Assembly: GCF_014207955.1 (NCBI RefSeq) | Contig: NZ_JACHLK010000022.1 | Location: 1-64,000, forward strand | Reading direction: 5' to 3' | Source of the DNA: Acidovorax soli | GTDB lineage: Bacteria > Pseudomonadota > Gammaproteobacteria > Burkholderiales > Burkholderiaceae_C | Length of the DNA: 64,000 bases | In this document: positions 44,279 to 52,504 of the stretch, in pieces | How the letters are laid out: each line of letters opens with the position of its first letter | Position numbering within the stretch: the stretch's first letter is position 1 | Notes under the pieces: generated by a model | The model's database searches: none | Told to the model about the DNA's origin: nothing | What the model saw: only the letters and a program-made list of their open reading frames with translations | Position numbers and translations under genes: made by a program

Positions 44279-44797
44279 ATGATCGATCAAGCCCGTGCAT
44301 CACGCCTCGCAAGCCAGGCTTTCGACCTGTGGCAGTCCGGCAAGGGCGCAGAAGCCATCCCACTCTACGAGCAGAGCCTTACCCTGGCAGACCCCAGCCA
44401 CTACCGTTTGCCGGACTACCATGGTGAGCTCGCGACCGTGCTGTCGGAATTGGGTCGCTTTCCGCAGGCACGCAACCAGTTGGAGCTGTCATTGAGCGTC
44501 ACATTGGGCCAAGGTGCGGCAGAAGGAAGCATAGGAGTGGTCATCGCGCGATATTTCCTGGCCGACCACCTGCTGGGCCAGCAGCGACCACAAGAGGCAC
44601 TGCAAGTGATCGAACCCTCCCTGGCCAAAGGGATCGCGTCCGAATGGCTGCTGCGCCTTGTCAAGGCGACAGCGCTGCACGCACTGGGGCGCATCGATGA
44701 AGCCCGCCCGGAAGCAGCCATGGTGCTGGAGACCGCTCCGTCCAGCCAGAAGCGGGAAGAACTCGCGGAATTGCTGGGCAAGCTCCAGTTGCCGTAG
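44279..44797 (+). CDS. Small TPR-like protein
   Basis: This 172-residue soluble protein consists of helical pairs of TPR type: ASQAFDLWQSGKGAEAIPLYEQSLTLA, GELATVLSELGRFPQARNQLELSLSV, RYFLADHLLGQQRPQEALQVIEPSL and LVKATALHALGRIDEARPEA. It has about four repeats and no signal peptide. The partner is unknown. It is convergent with the sigma-factor gene at 44846. Confidence 0.75.
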   Translation: MIDQARASRLASQAFDLWQSGKGAEAIPLYEQSLTLADPSHYRLPDYHGELATVLSELGRFPQARNQLELSLSVTLGQGAAEGSIGVVIARYFLADHLLGQQRPQEALQVIEPSLAKGIASEWLLRLVKATALHALGRIDEARPEAAMVLETAPSSQKREELAELLGKLQLP

Positions 44798-44845
44798 CTG
44801 CAACCGCCCGCCCAGGGCTGGAGCCTGTTCTCTCTACCGACGCAA

Positions 44846-45673
44846 CTACACCGCCACAGGCTCCAGATCCAGCCCACACACAGGGCGCACACCCAGCGGC
44901 AACACGCACAGCCGCACCCCATCGAGCGTGAGCACCAGACCCAGTTGCCCACCCACCTGCACGATGCCGCAGGTGGTGGCAGTAGCGGCCGCACGCGGCG
45001 CCACCGGGACGCCTTTGACGGATGCGGCCTGCGCCACCGCACGCACCGGCGGCTGGCCCAGCATGGCCCACAAGGCCTGCGGGTCGCGCAATTGCAGCGC
45101 CTGCAGGTAGACGCCAAAGGTAGCGCTTTCGTCGCGTCCACCCGCTTCGGTCTCCCGCACGACGCCCTCCGGCCCCGCCTGCCTCAAGCGCAGCAGCGCC
45201 CGGCGCATTTGCTGGCGGCTGCCGGCCTCGGTCTTGCCGCCGGCCTGGGCCAGTTCGGCATGGCTGGCCTCGAAAACCTCGTACAGCAGCACGGCAGCCC
45301 CGTCCGCGGGCGCCAGTCGTGCGGCAAGGGCCCGCAGGGCGCGCTCAGCCTGCTGGGCCTGTGCGGCGTCGGACTCGGCAGAGGGTGTGGATGCCAGCCC
45401 GGCGTCGCTGGTCTCGTTCAGTTGGGCCACCCACGATTCCATCCACTGGCGCCGCCGCAGCCGGTCGATGGCCTGGTGCCGCACCACGGTGTGCAGCCAA
45501 GCGTGCGCGGCATTCAGGTCGCCCAGGCCGGCCTCGGACTCCAGCGCGCGCACCAGGGCGTCCTGCACGGCGTCCTCGGCTTCGCTGGGCCCCAGCAGGC
45601 GCGCGGCCGCACGCACCAGGCGGCGGCGGGCGCCGTGATCGGTCAGGGGCAACAGGTGGCGGTCATCGTGCAT
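44846..45673 (-). CDS. Sigma-70-family (ECF-like) factor with C-terminal extension
   Basis: This 275-residue protein has a recognisable sigma region 2 (LVRAAARLLGPSEAEDAVQDALVRALESEAGLGDLNAAHAWLHTVVRHQAIDRLRRR). A region 4 that departs from consensus follows (LAPADGAAVLLYEVFEASHAELAQAGGKTEAGSRQQMRRALLRLRQ). A ~100-residue C-terminal domain (from about 175, SATFGVYLQALQLRDPQALWAMLG) resembles the SnoaL-like extensions of ECF41-type factors. No anti-sigma gene is next to it, consistent with self-regulation by the extension. The start at 45673 gives a compact region 2. Confidence 0.75.
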   Translation of the reverse strand: MHDDRHLLPLTDHGARRRLVRAAARLLGPSEAEDAVQDALVRALESEAGLGDLNAAHAWLHTVVRHQAIDRLRRRQWMESWVAQLNETSDAGLASTPSAESDAAQAQQAERALRALAARLAPADGAAVLLYEVFEASHAELAQAGGKTEAGSRQQMRRALLRLRQAGPEGVVRETEAGGRDESATFGVYLQALQLRDPQALWAMLGQPPVRAVAQAASVKGVPVAPRAAATATTCGIVQVGGQLGLVLTLDGVRLCVLPLGVRPVCGLDLEPVAV

Positions 45674-45782
45674 GCCAGCCATCTTGCCACGGTGGGGCAC
45701 ACTCTGCAGGGGCCTGTCACGAAACCCGGGCCCCGTTCGTCAAGGCAGTTCTTCCCATTCCACATTGAAGGACTGTTTCTCC

Positions 45783-46388
45783 ATGTACTACGCCGCAGAC
45801 GACACCCCTGCCCCACCCTCCAGCGCCACCGAGCCCCGCACCTCCTACCTGGAGGAAAAAGCCTTCAAGGCGCGCACCCTGCTGATCTTCGGCACCGTGA
45901 CCGATGTGACGGCCGCCGACGTCACGCGCCGCCTCATCGCGCTCGATGCCGAGGGCCCCGAGCCCATCGACATCATCGTGAGCTCGCCCGGCGGCCACCT
46001 CGAATCGGGCGACGCCATCCACGACGTGGTGCGCTTCATCGCCGCGCCGGTGAACATGATCGGCACCGGCTGGGTCGGCAGCGCCGCCACCCATTTGTAC
46101 CTTGCGGCCCCGCGCGAGCGGCGCTACTGCCTGCCCAATACGCGCTTTCTGATCCACCAGCCCAGTGGCGGTGCGGGTGGCCAGGCCACCGACATCGCCG
46201 TGCAGGCGCGCGAGATCGTCAAAGCGCGCGAGCGCATCGCCCGCACCATCGCGCGCGAGACCGGCAAGCCGCTGGAGCAGGTGCTGGCCGACATCGAGCG
46301 CGACCACTGGCTCTCGGCCCAGGAGGCGGTGGACTACGGGCTGGTGTCGCGGGTGATCGAGCGCAAGACCGAGCTGCGGGGGGGCTGA
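45783..46388 (+). CDS. ClpP-like serine protease (stand-alone paralogue)
   Basis: This 201-residue protein has a ClpP fold with a complete triad: Ser in GWVGSAATH (spacing to LPN identical to canonical ClpP), His in FLIHQPSGG and Asp in IERDHWLS. The usual GxAAS context is altered to WVGSA. It lacks the clpX neighbour of the housekeeping gene and has a Pro-rich N-terminus (DDTPAPPSSATEPRTSYLEEKAFKARTL). It is probably a second ClpP with a specialised partner or substrate range. It is divergent from the sigma-factor gene across 109 bp. Confidence 0.85.
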   Translation: MYYAADDTPAPPSSATEPRTSYLEEKAFKARTLLIFGTVTDVTAADVTRRLIALDAEGPEPIDIIVSSPGGHLESGDAIHDVVRFIAAPVNMIGTGWVGSAATHLYLAAPRERRYCLPNTRFLIHQPSGGAGGQATDIAVQAREIVKARERIARTIARETGKPLEQVLADIERDHWLSAQEAVDYGLVSRVIERKTELRGG

Positions 46389-46514
46389 AAGCCATCGGGG
46401 CCCGCCAGGGCCATGGAATGCCCGCATGGGCGCCCGGCGGCGCAAGCGGTATGCTTGGCGGGGTTTCCCCCGTCTCGCCCTTCTTTCTCCCTCTTTCCTT
46501 CCTGCGGCACACCC

Positions 46515-47150
46515 ATGGCAACAGATCTATTCGTGCTCATCCTGATCATCGCGGCCCTGGCGGGCTACGGTGCGCTCGGCTGGAAACTGTACGAACTCCG
46601 GGAGGGTTCGAACTTCGTGCGGCTGCGCTACGAGCAGCACCTGTCCCAGGTGCGCACCGCCCTGCACGCGTCGGAGGCCAAGCTGGCGCTGCTCAAGGAG
46701 GTGTTTGAGGCCCCCACGGGCGTGGCCGCCCGGGTGGGCGCGCAGCAGGAGCTGGCCGAGGCCATCCGCACCTACGCGCCGCACCTGCCCACCCGCTACC
46801 GGCACACGCTGAGCTCCCTGCAGGCCAACGAGAAGTTCTTCTTGAACGTGCACAAGGCGATTCCCGATTTCTTCTCGGACACCATCAAGGCGCGGCTGGA
46901 CAAGCACAAGCCCATGGGCAACGATTTTTTCGCGTCGGAGAAGAACGATCTGCTGGCCGAGGCGGGGGTGCTGCTGCTGCGGGCCAAGGATGTGCTGGAG
47001 TCGGTCGAGATCAGCCCCAGCATGGACCCGGGGGCCAAGCACATCGTCGCGGCCATCTCGCAGGGCCTGCAGATCGGCACCAAACGCAGCCCCAAGCTGG
47101 CCGAGATCGTGGAGGCCTGGAACGTGCAGCTGGAGGCCGACACGGCCTGA
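46515..47150 (+). CDS. Hypothetical protein with N-terminal membrane anchor
   Basis: This 211-residue protein has a single transmembrane helix near the N-terminus (LFVLILIIAALAGYGALGWKLYEL), then a helical, charged cytoplasmic or periplasmic domain (LRYEQHLSQVRTALHASEAKLALLKEVF... AAISQGLQIGTKRSPKLAEIVEAWN). The family is not recognised. The gene lies alone between clpP-like and sigma-factor genes on the same strand. Confidence 0.6.
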   Translation: MATDLFVLILIIAALAGYGALGWKLYELREGSNFVRLRYEQHLSQVRTALHASEAKLALLKEVFEAPTGVAARVGAQQELAEAIRTYAPHLPTRYRHTLSSLQANEKFFLNVHKAIPDFFSDTIKARLDKHKPMGNDFFASEKNDLLAEAGVLLLRAKDVLESVEISPSMDPGAKHIVAAISQGLQIGTKRSPKLAEIVEAWNVQLEADTA

Positions 47151-47181
47151 GGCCCCGGGGCCGGACCGCGCCCGATGCGCC

Positions 47182-48210
47182 ATGCCAGCGCCTGCGGCAC
47201 GCCCTGATCTCTCCACCGGGTACCTGGCGCGCGCCCAGGCCGGAGACACGGCCGCCTTCGACCGGCTGGTGGCGCCGCACCGCCGCGCGCTGCACACCCA
47301 CTGCTACCGCCTGCTGGGCTCACCCTTTGATGCCGACGACGCCCTGCAGGAGACACTGCTCGCCGCCTGGCGCGGCCTGGCCGGCTTCGAGGCGCGCAGC
47401 GCCCTGGGCACCTGGCTCTACCGCATTGCCACCCATGTCTGCCTGCGCCTGATCGCACAGCGCCCGCAGCGCCTCACCTCAGCGGACCACGCGCCCCCCC
47501 TGCAGTTCACGGCCGAGTTGGGCGAGCCGGTGGCCGGCCCGGTGTGGCTCGAACCCCTGCCCGACGCAGAATGGGCAGCCGCCAGCCCCGAGGACCCGGC
47601 CGCCGCGCTGCAGCGGCGCGAGCATGTGGCCCTGGCCTTTGTGGCCGCGCTGCAGCACCTGCCCGGCACCCAGCGTGCCGTGCTGCTGCTGCGCGAGGTG
47701 CTGGAGTATTCGGCCGCCGAAGCGGCCGAGTTGCTGGGCACCTCGGTCGCCTCGGTCAACAGCGCGTTGCAGCGCGCGCAGGCCACGGTGCGCCAGCGCA
47801 TGCCGGCCGCGCAGCTGCTGCAGACGCCCCCGCCTGCGGCGCCGGGGCTCGAAGACCTGCTCGCGCGTTTCGTCGTCGCCTGGGAGCGCCGTGACATTGC
47901 CGCCATGGCCGGCCTGCTGGCCGAAGACGCGCGCTTCACCATGCCGCCCCTGCCCTCCTGGTTCAGCGGCCGCCCCATGGTGCTGGCCTTCTTTGCCGAA
48001 CGTGTGTTCCAGACCCCCTGGCGCCTGCAGCCCCTGCACGGCAACGGCCAGCCGGGCTTTGCCTGCTTCCTGCAGCAGGCCGGCGACGACCGCTTTCGCC
48101 CCGGCGGTGTGGTGCTGCTGCGCCTGCGCGGGGGATGTATCGAATCCATCGACAGCTTCATCGACCCCACGGTCTGCCGGCGCTTTGGCATGCCCGAAGA
48201 ACTGGAGTGA
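47182..48210 (+). CDS. Sigma-70 family factor with SnoaL-like C-terminal domain (ECF41/SigJ type)
   Basis: This 342-residue protein has sigma region 2 (FDRLVAPHRRALHTHCYRLLGSPFDADDALQETLLAAWRGLAGFEARSALGTWLYRIATHVCLRL), region 4 (HLPGTQRAVLLLREVLEYSAAEAAELLGTSVASVNSALQRA) and a SnoaL-like NTF2 domain (about 225-335). This is the layout of SigJ/ECF41 factors, whose extension tunes their own activity. The downstream DHFR-like gene, 110 bp away on the same strand, is a plausible target, as ECF41 genes often sit beside small redox or dehydrogenase genes. Confidence 0.9.
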   Translation: MPAPAARPDLSTGYLARAQAGDTAAFDRLVAPHRRALHTHCYRLLGSPFDADDALQETLLAAWRGLAGFEARSALGTWLYRIATHVCLRLIAQRPQRLTSADHAPPLQFTAELGEPVAGPVWLEPLPDAEWAAASPEDPAAALQRREHVALAFVAALQHLPGTQRAVLLLREVLEYSAAEAAELLGTSVASVNSALQRAQATVRQRMPAAQLLQTPPPAAPGLEDLLARFVVAWERRDIAAMAGLLAEDARFTMPPLPSWFSGRPMVLAFFAERVFQTPWRLQPLHGNGQPGFACFLQQAGDDRFRPGGVVLLRLRGGCIESIDSFIDPTVCRRFGMPEELE

Positions 48211-48319
48211 AAAAAATCACGGCCGGACCGATGAGTTGGCGGCACGGCCTGTCTCCAAAGGAGTGACACGCCCCGGACAGGCCGGGCGCGTGCACCCCCG
48301 CCCCCAGGAGATTTGTCCC

Positions 48320-48913
48320 ATGGCCCAACTCATCGTCAGCATCCTCAGCTCCCTCGACGGCTACTGCGCCGGCCCCGGCGGCACGCTCGCCGGCCTGCCC
48401 ATGGACGGCACCGCCTTCGATGCCCACAACCTCGACTGCCTGCGCCGCGCGGGCACCCTGCTGTTTGGCGCCACCACCTACCCCATGTTCGAGGGCTACT
48501 GGCCCCAGGTGGACCGCAGCCCTGCCAGCGACCCGGTGCAGCGCGAGATCGCCGAGCGTGTGGAGGCCGCGCGCAAGCTCATCGTCAGCGACCGTCTGCG
48601 CCTGCGCCCCGATGCGCCCTGGGCCGGCAGCACCACCGTGGTCTCCCGCGCCCAGGCCCATGCGCACATCCGCAAGCTCAAGGCCGCGCCCGGCCCGGAC
48701 CTGCTGATCTACGGCAGCCACCTGCTGTACTGCGACCTGCTGGCGCACGGCCTCGTTGACGAACTGCATCTGCTGATGGCCAATGTGCTGCTGGGCGGGG
48801 GCGTGCCCACCTTCGAGCCTGGACTGGTGCAGCAATCCTGGGCGCTGCGCGGCCAGCGCCGGCTGCCCGGGTCGGACATCGTGGCGCTGCACTACGACTG
48901 CGGGCCGCAATGA
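48320..48913 (+). CDS. Dihydrofolate-reductase-fold protein (RibD C-terminal type)
   Basis: This 197-residue protein is of the DHFR-like / RibD_C family: LIVSILSSLDGYCAGPGG, LLFGATTYPMFEGYWP, LLIYGSHLLYCDLLAHGLVDELHLL. Members bind NADPH, but the substrate is generally unknown; true folate use is unlikely. It follows the ECF41-type sigma gene. The AGGAG ribosome site is 12 bp before the ATG. Confidence 0.88.
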   Translation: MAQLIVSILSSLDGYCAGPGGTLAGLPMDGTAFDAHNLDCLRRAGTLLFGATTYPMFEGYWPQVDRSPASDPVQREIAERVEAARKLIVSDRLRLRPDAPWAGSTTVVSRAQAHAHIRKLKAAPGPDLLIYGSHLLYCDLLAHGLVDELHLLMANVLLGGGVPTFEPGLVQQSWALRGQRRLPGSDIVALHYDCGPQ

Positions 48914-48940
48914 CCGCCGGCCTGGCAGGCCCGAAGCAGG

Positions 48941-49954
48941 TCAAAACCGCCCCAGGGAGGCCGAAGGCGGCTCCCCGAACCGCGCGCGGTAGCTGGCCGC
49001 AAACATGCCCAGGTGGGCGTAGCCCCAGGCCTCGGCCACGTCGCGCACACGCGTGCCCTCGGGGGCGGCCAGCAGTTCTGCGCGGACACCGTTGAGCCGG
49101 GCCTCCCGCACCGCCTGCATGGGCGTGCATTGGCGGTACTCGCGAAAGGCGGCGTTCAAGGTCCGCACGCTGACGCCGGCGCAGCGCGCCAGCTCGCTCA
49201 GGGTCGGCGCCTCACGGGCATGGTCCCGGATATGCTGCTCTGCCAGCAGCACCTGCCTAGGGGCCATGCGGTGCAGCGTCGGCGCCTGGGGCCGTTCCAG
49301 CTGCTCGCGCCACAGGGTCAGCAGGTGCAGCCCGATCATTTCTTCGAGGTGGCGGCCCAGCGGCCCGTTCTCCACGGCATCGGGCATCTCGGTGATGCAG
49401 CGGCACACGTAGGACAGCAGGTGGATCCAGCTCGACTGGGCACCTCCGAAGCGGAACTTGCAGGCCCACATGCGTTCGTCCGCCGGCCTGCCGAACCAGC
49501 GCTCGTACAGGCCCGCCATCGCATCGTGCTGGAAGGTGAGGTTCAGCTGCAGGTGCTGCGCGTCGGCGTCCAGCCAGTAGTGGGTGCGCGAGTTGTCCAC
49601 CGCAAACGCCTCGCCCACGCCCGTGTCGGCATACGCGCGGCCACCCGACCAGTGGCGTATCGCTCCGCGCAGCGTCGTCAAAACCATGCCGCAGCCGGCG
49701 TCGGACGAGAACTCCGTCAGGTGCACCGGCACACCATAGCTGAACCGGCTCAGCGTCATGTGCCCGATCTGGATGGCGTCGAGGATCGACTGCGGCTTGC
49801 GCACGCCCCCCATCGGGGCCACGTTGTAGGGCATGTAGACCTGCCGGCACCAGTGCTGCACCTCGTCCCAGTCGGCCGATGCCGCCATCAGGCGGTGCCG
49901 CGTGCTCGGCGCGCCCGTGGCATCGGTGATCAGGACTTGGCGGATCGCTTCCAT
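48941..49954 (-). CDS. AraC-family transcriptional regulator
   Basis: This 337-residue protein has a large N-terminal sensor domain (about 1-220, related to AraC_binding_2/OruR-type cupin domains) and two C-terminal HTH motifs (TLSELARCAGVSVRTLNAAFREYRQCTPMQAVREARLNGVR and VRDVAEAWGYAHLGMFAASYRARFGEPPS). It is encoded 38 bp downstream of the EstB-like hydrolase gene on the same strand and probably regulates that unit. Confidence 0.9.
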   Translation of the reverse strand: MEAIRQVLITDATGAPSTRHRLMAASADWDEVQHWCRQVYMPYNVAPMGGVRKPQSILDAIQIGHMTLSRFSYGVPVHLTEFSSDAGCGMVLTTLRGAIRHWSGGRAYADTGVGEAFAVDNSRTHYWLDADAQHLQLNLTFQHDAMAGLYERWFGRPADERMWACKFRFGGAQSSWIHLLSYVCRCITEMPDAVENGPLGRHLEEMIGLHLLTLWREQLERPQAPTLHRMAPRQVLLAEQHIRDHAREAPTLSELARCAGVSVRTLNAAFREYRQCTPMQAVREARLNGVRAELLAAPEGTRVRDVAEAWGYAHLGMFAASYRARFGEPPSASLGRF

Positions 49955-49992
49955 ACCAGCGGGCTCCTCGCAACATGCACGCCGGTGGCGGC

Positions 49993-51180
49993 TCACCGGC
50001 CATGATAGATGGCCGACTCGAACTCGACAAAACCGGGGTAGGACGCGGCGTCCTGGAAAGGCAGTATCTGCGTCGCCCAGTACCCGCCGATACCGCTCGT
50101 TCGGTCGATCCAGTAAAAGCAGTTGGCCAGGCCCGCCCACATCAGGGAGTTTGCCGGCCTGCCCGAAGGCGTGCGCTCGCGGTTGGTCATGAAGCTGTAG
50201 GCCCAGCCCTTGGGCGTGCCGGCAAAGAACTCGCCAGAGTTGCTGAAGGCGGGAATGGACGTGGTCCAGCCACCGGCCGACAGCCCCATCGCAGCCAGCC
50301 CGTCCGTCCCCATGGCCTCCACGGTCTTGGCCTGCAGCACACGGCCATGCGGGCCGTCCCCGTTGTTGAGAACCATGCGGATGAACTTCATGTACTCGCC
50401 CACCGTGCCATACAGCCCATGGCCTCCCATGTCCATCGGCGGCGGGTCGGGCAGCACCAGCTCGGGCAGCGGCGTCAGCTGGCCGTCCTCGGCGCGGTCG
50501 TGGATGGTCACGCGCCGCCCGCGCATGGACTCGCTCAGGCCAAAGCCGATGTCCTGCATTCCCAGCGGGCCGAAGATGCGCTCGGACATGACGGCCCCCA
50601 GGCGCTTGCCACGCTGCGCCTCGACGATGCGGCCCAGCCAGTCGATGTTGACCCCGTAGGTCCAGGCCTGCCCAGGCTCGTGCAGCAGCACCGAGCGGAT
50701 CGCGTCGAAGCTGCACCCCACCACGCTCGGGATGTTGCGGGCATTGCGGAACCGCAGGTCATCGGCGCTGAAGAATTCATAGCACAGGCCCGAGGTGTGC
50801 AGCATCAGGTCGTTGACCGTGATCGGCCGCCGGGGCGCGCGGGTGCGCGGCAGGCCGCTCGCGTCAAAGCCGTCCAGCACCTGGATCTGGTCGATCTCGG
50901 GCACGTACTTGCCAGCCGGCTCGTCGAGCCGGATCCGCCCCTCTTCGACCAGCTGCATCACGCAGGTGGCGGTGAGTGCCTTGGTGGTCGAGAACAGCGC
51001 GAAGACGGAATCCGTGGTCATGGGCGCATCCCGGCCCAGCTCGCGGGTTCCGGCGGCCCCCTCGTAGAAGTTGCCATCGCGGTCGGTGGCCATTGCAACG
51101 ACGCCCGGTGCGCCGCCGCGGCGCTGCGTCGTCTGGGCAAGCACCGCGTCCAGCGCTGTGGTGGTTCTGGCTTGTGTCAT
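49993..51180 (-). CDS. Serine hydrolase, class C beta-lactamase / EstB-like esterase
   Basis: This 395-residue cytoplasmic protein (no signal peptide) is of the beta-lactamase/transpeptidase-like esterase family. It has the nucleophile motif STTK (Ser 64, Lys 67) and a Tyr motif YGVN, and a late AYSFMTNRE. Family VIII esterases such as EstB and the 1,4-butanediol diacrylate esterase share these residues and hydrolyse short esters. It shares a strand and a short gap with the AraC regulator gene downstream. Confidence 0.88.
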   Translation of the reverse strand: MTQARTTTALDAVLAQTTQRRGGAPGVVAMATDRDGNFYEGAAGTRELGRDAPMTTDSVFALFSTTKALTATCVMQLVEEGRIRLDEPAGKYVPEIDQIQVLDGFDASGLPRTRAPRRPITVNDLMLHTSGLCYEFFSADDLRFRNARNIPSVVGCSFDAIRSVLLHEPGQAWTYGVNIDWLGRIVEAQRGKRLGAVMSERIFGPLGMQDIGFGLSESMRGRRVTIHDRAEDGQLTPLPELVLPDPPPMDMGGHGLYGTVGEYMKFIRMVLNNGDGPHGRVLQAKTVEAMGTDGLAAMGLSAGGWTTSIPAFSNSGEFFAGTPKGWAYSFMTNRERTPSGRPANSLMWAGLANCFYWIDRTSGIGGYWATQILPFQDAASYPGFVEFESAIYHGR

Positions 51181-51441
51181 GAAGTCTCCTTGGTGGTTCT
51201 GGGTTGGCCCGGCAGGCCCGGATCCGGGCCCCGCTGGCGCAAGCCAAATCTAGGTGGACTTCAGGTGGCGCACTGTCTGGTTATGGCAAGCCGCTGTCTG
51301 CGGCTGGCAGGAATTGGCGTGGACATCCAGCGGCTGGCCTCGCGGCCCGCCATCGATGAGCAGGCCGCCTGGTCATCGGCGGCGCGGCGGGCCTGGCGGG
51401 TGCCCCTGATCCGCAGAACGGCGCCAGGTGCAGCCGCAGGC

Positions 51442-51849
51442 TCAGCCCTGAACAGCAGCCGGGTCATTGCAGAAAAGCGCAATCTTGTTCCCCACCGGAT
51501 CGCGGACATAGGCAACAAAGAAGTCCTTGCTGTAGGCCGCGCGAAAGCCGGGCGCGCCCTCGTCGCTGCCGCCTGCGGCAATCGCTGCCGCGTGCACCTG
51601 GCGCACGCTGTCGTGCGAGCCGGTGCGAAACGCGGTCATCGAGCCGTTGCCCACCGTGGCGGGCCGGCCATCGAACGGTGGCTTGACGTAGACGACGCAG
51701 GGGCCGCTGCCGCCCCCCGGGGCCGGCAGCGCAAAGGTCAGGCCTTCGGGATCAACCTGCTTGCGGTAGCCCAGCGGCACCAGCAGGGCGGTGTAGAAGC
51801 GCTCGGACGCGCGCATGTCGTTCGCGCCCAGGGTGATGTAGCTCAGCAT
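51442..51849 (-). CDS. VOC-superfamily (glyoxalase/dioxygenase-fold) protein
   Basis: This 135-residue protein has the paired beta-alpha-beta modules of the VOC fold: MLSYITLGANDMRASERFYTALLVPLGY at the start and FVAYVRDPVGNKIALFC at the end. It resembles lactoylglutathione-lyase-like proteins of unknown substrate. Metal-ligand residues are only partly evident. It lies just downstream of the truncated GST gene end on the same strand and may once have been co-transcribed with it. Confidence 0.88.
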   Translation of the reverse strand: MLSYITLGANDMRASERFYTALLVPLGYRKQVDPEGLTFALPAPGGGSGPCVVYVKPPFDGRPATVGNGSMTAFRTGSHDSVRQVHAAAIAAGGSDEGAPGFRAAYSKDFFVAYVRDPVGNKIALFCNDPAAVQG

Positions 51850-51901
51850 GGCGGCAGGGGGCTCCGGCAAGGTCAAGAGGGTTCGGATGGATGCACAGGG
51901 T

Positions 51902-52214
51902 TCACTCCAGCGCAAAGCGCTCGCGCCAGAATGCCTGCAGCCGGGGCTCATTGTCCACCCGGCGCACCACCGGGGCCATGCGCGGCGCCACCTCGCAGAA
52001 GCGCGCGCGCCAGGGGCCGAAGCGCGACACGACGGTGACATACAGGTCCAGCACCGTCAATGCGTCGCCCAGCAGGTAGGACCCCGGGCTCAACCGGCTG
52101 TCCATATGGGCCCAGCAGAAGGCGATGCGCTCGTGCACGGCATGGACCACATCGTCGCGCGCGGCCGGTGGCGCGCCGATGCGTGCCACGTCGGGCTTGC
52201 TCCAGTGCAGAGAA
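51902..52214 (-). pseudogene. Glutathione S-transferase, C-terminal half (split by insertion)
   Basis: This segment encodes the helical C-terminal domain of a GST: YSLHWSKPDVARIG, GSYLLGDALTVLDLYVTVVSRF and FWRERFALE. Its N-terminal half is at 59958-60289, 7.7 kb away. The join is exact: removal of 52215-59954, that is the insert plus one TAA repeat, gives ...MVYVSSAI-YSLHWSKPD... in a single frame. Any product from this half alone would lack the glutathione site. Confidence 0.85.
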
Positions 52215-52217
52215 TAA

Positions 52218-52281
52218 GAGTGGCTAACACGACCTCTCAACAAACCGCGAGCAGATGATAGCTGCGGCCAATTTCAGCAGC
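52218..52281. repeat. 64-bp terminal remnant of the IS5-family element
   Basis: This is the exact reverse complement of 59891-59954, covering the last codons of the transposase gene (…AVC stop) and the terminal inverted repeat. Identity stops abruptly after TTTCAGCAGC. It forms the left boundary of the composite unit. Confidence 0.85.
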
Positions 52282-52504
52282 GCTTCGTGTATGTACAAAA
52301 GACGTTCAAAGCCAATTCGCAGTTCGCAGTTCGCAGTTCGCCCAAGTCTGCAAACTATCCGCGCTTCCTCTCGACCACCCTGCGGTGCCCGCCCAGCCGT
52401 TCGTTGCAATTTATCCCTTGCCTGGTAATCCGGCTGGTAATGCCCCGCCGCCTCAGGAGCTCAAGTCAAGCCTTGCAGACATAATGCCGACGAACAAAAC
52501 CAGC
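52282..52504. other. Non-coding stretch inside the composite element
   Basis: The 223 bp between the left IS remnant and the RTX gene end contain three to four copies of the 7-mer GTTCGCA (about 52318-52342). No gene or clear terminator is seen. Confidence 0.4.
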
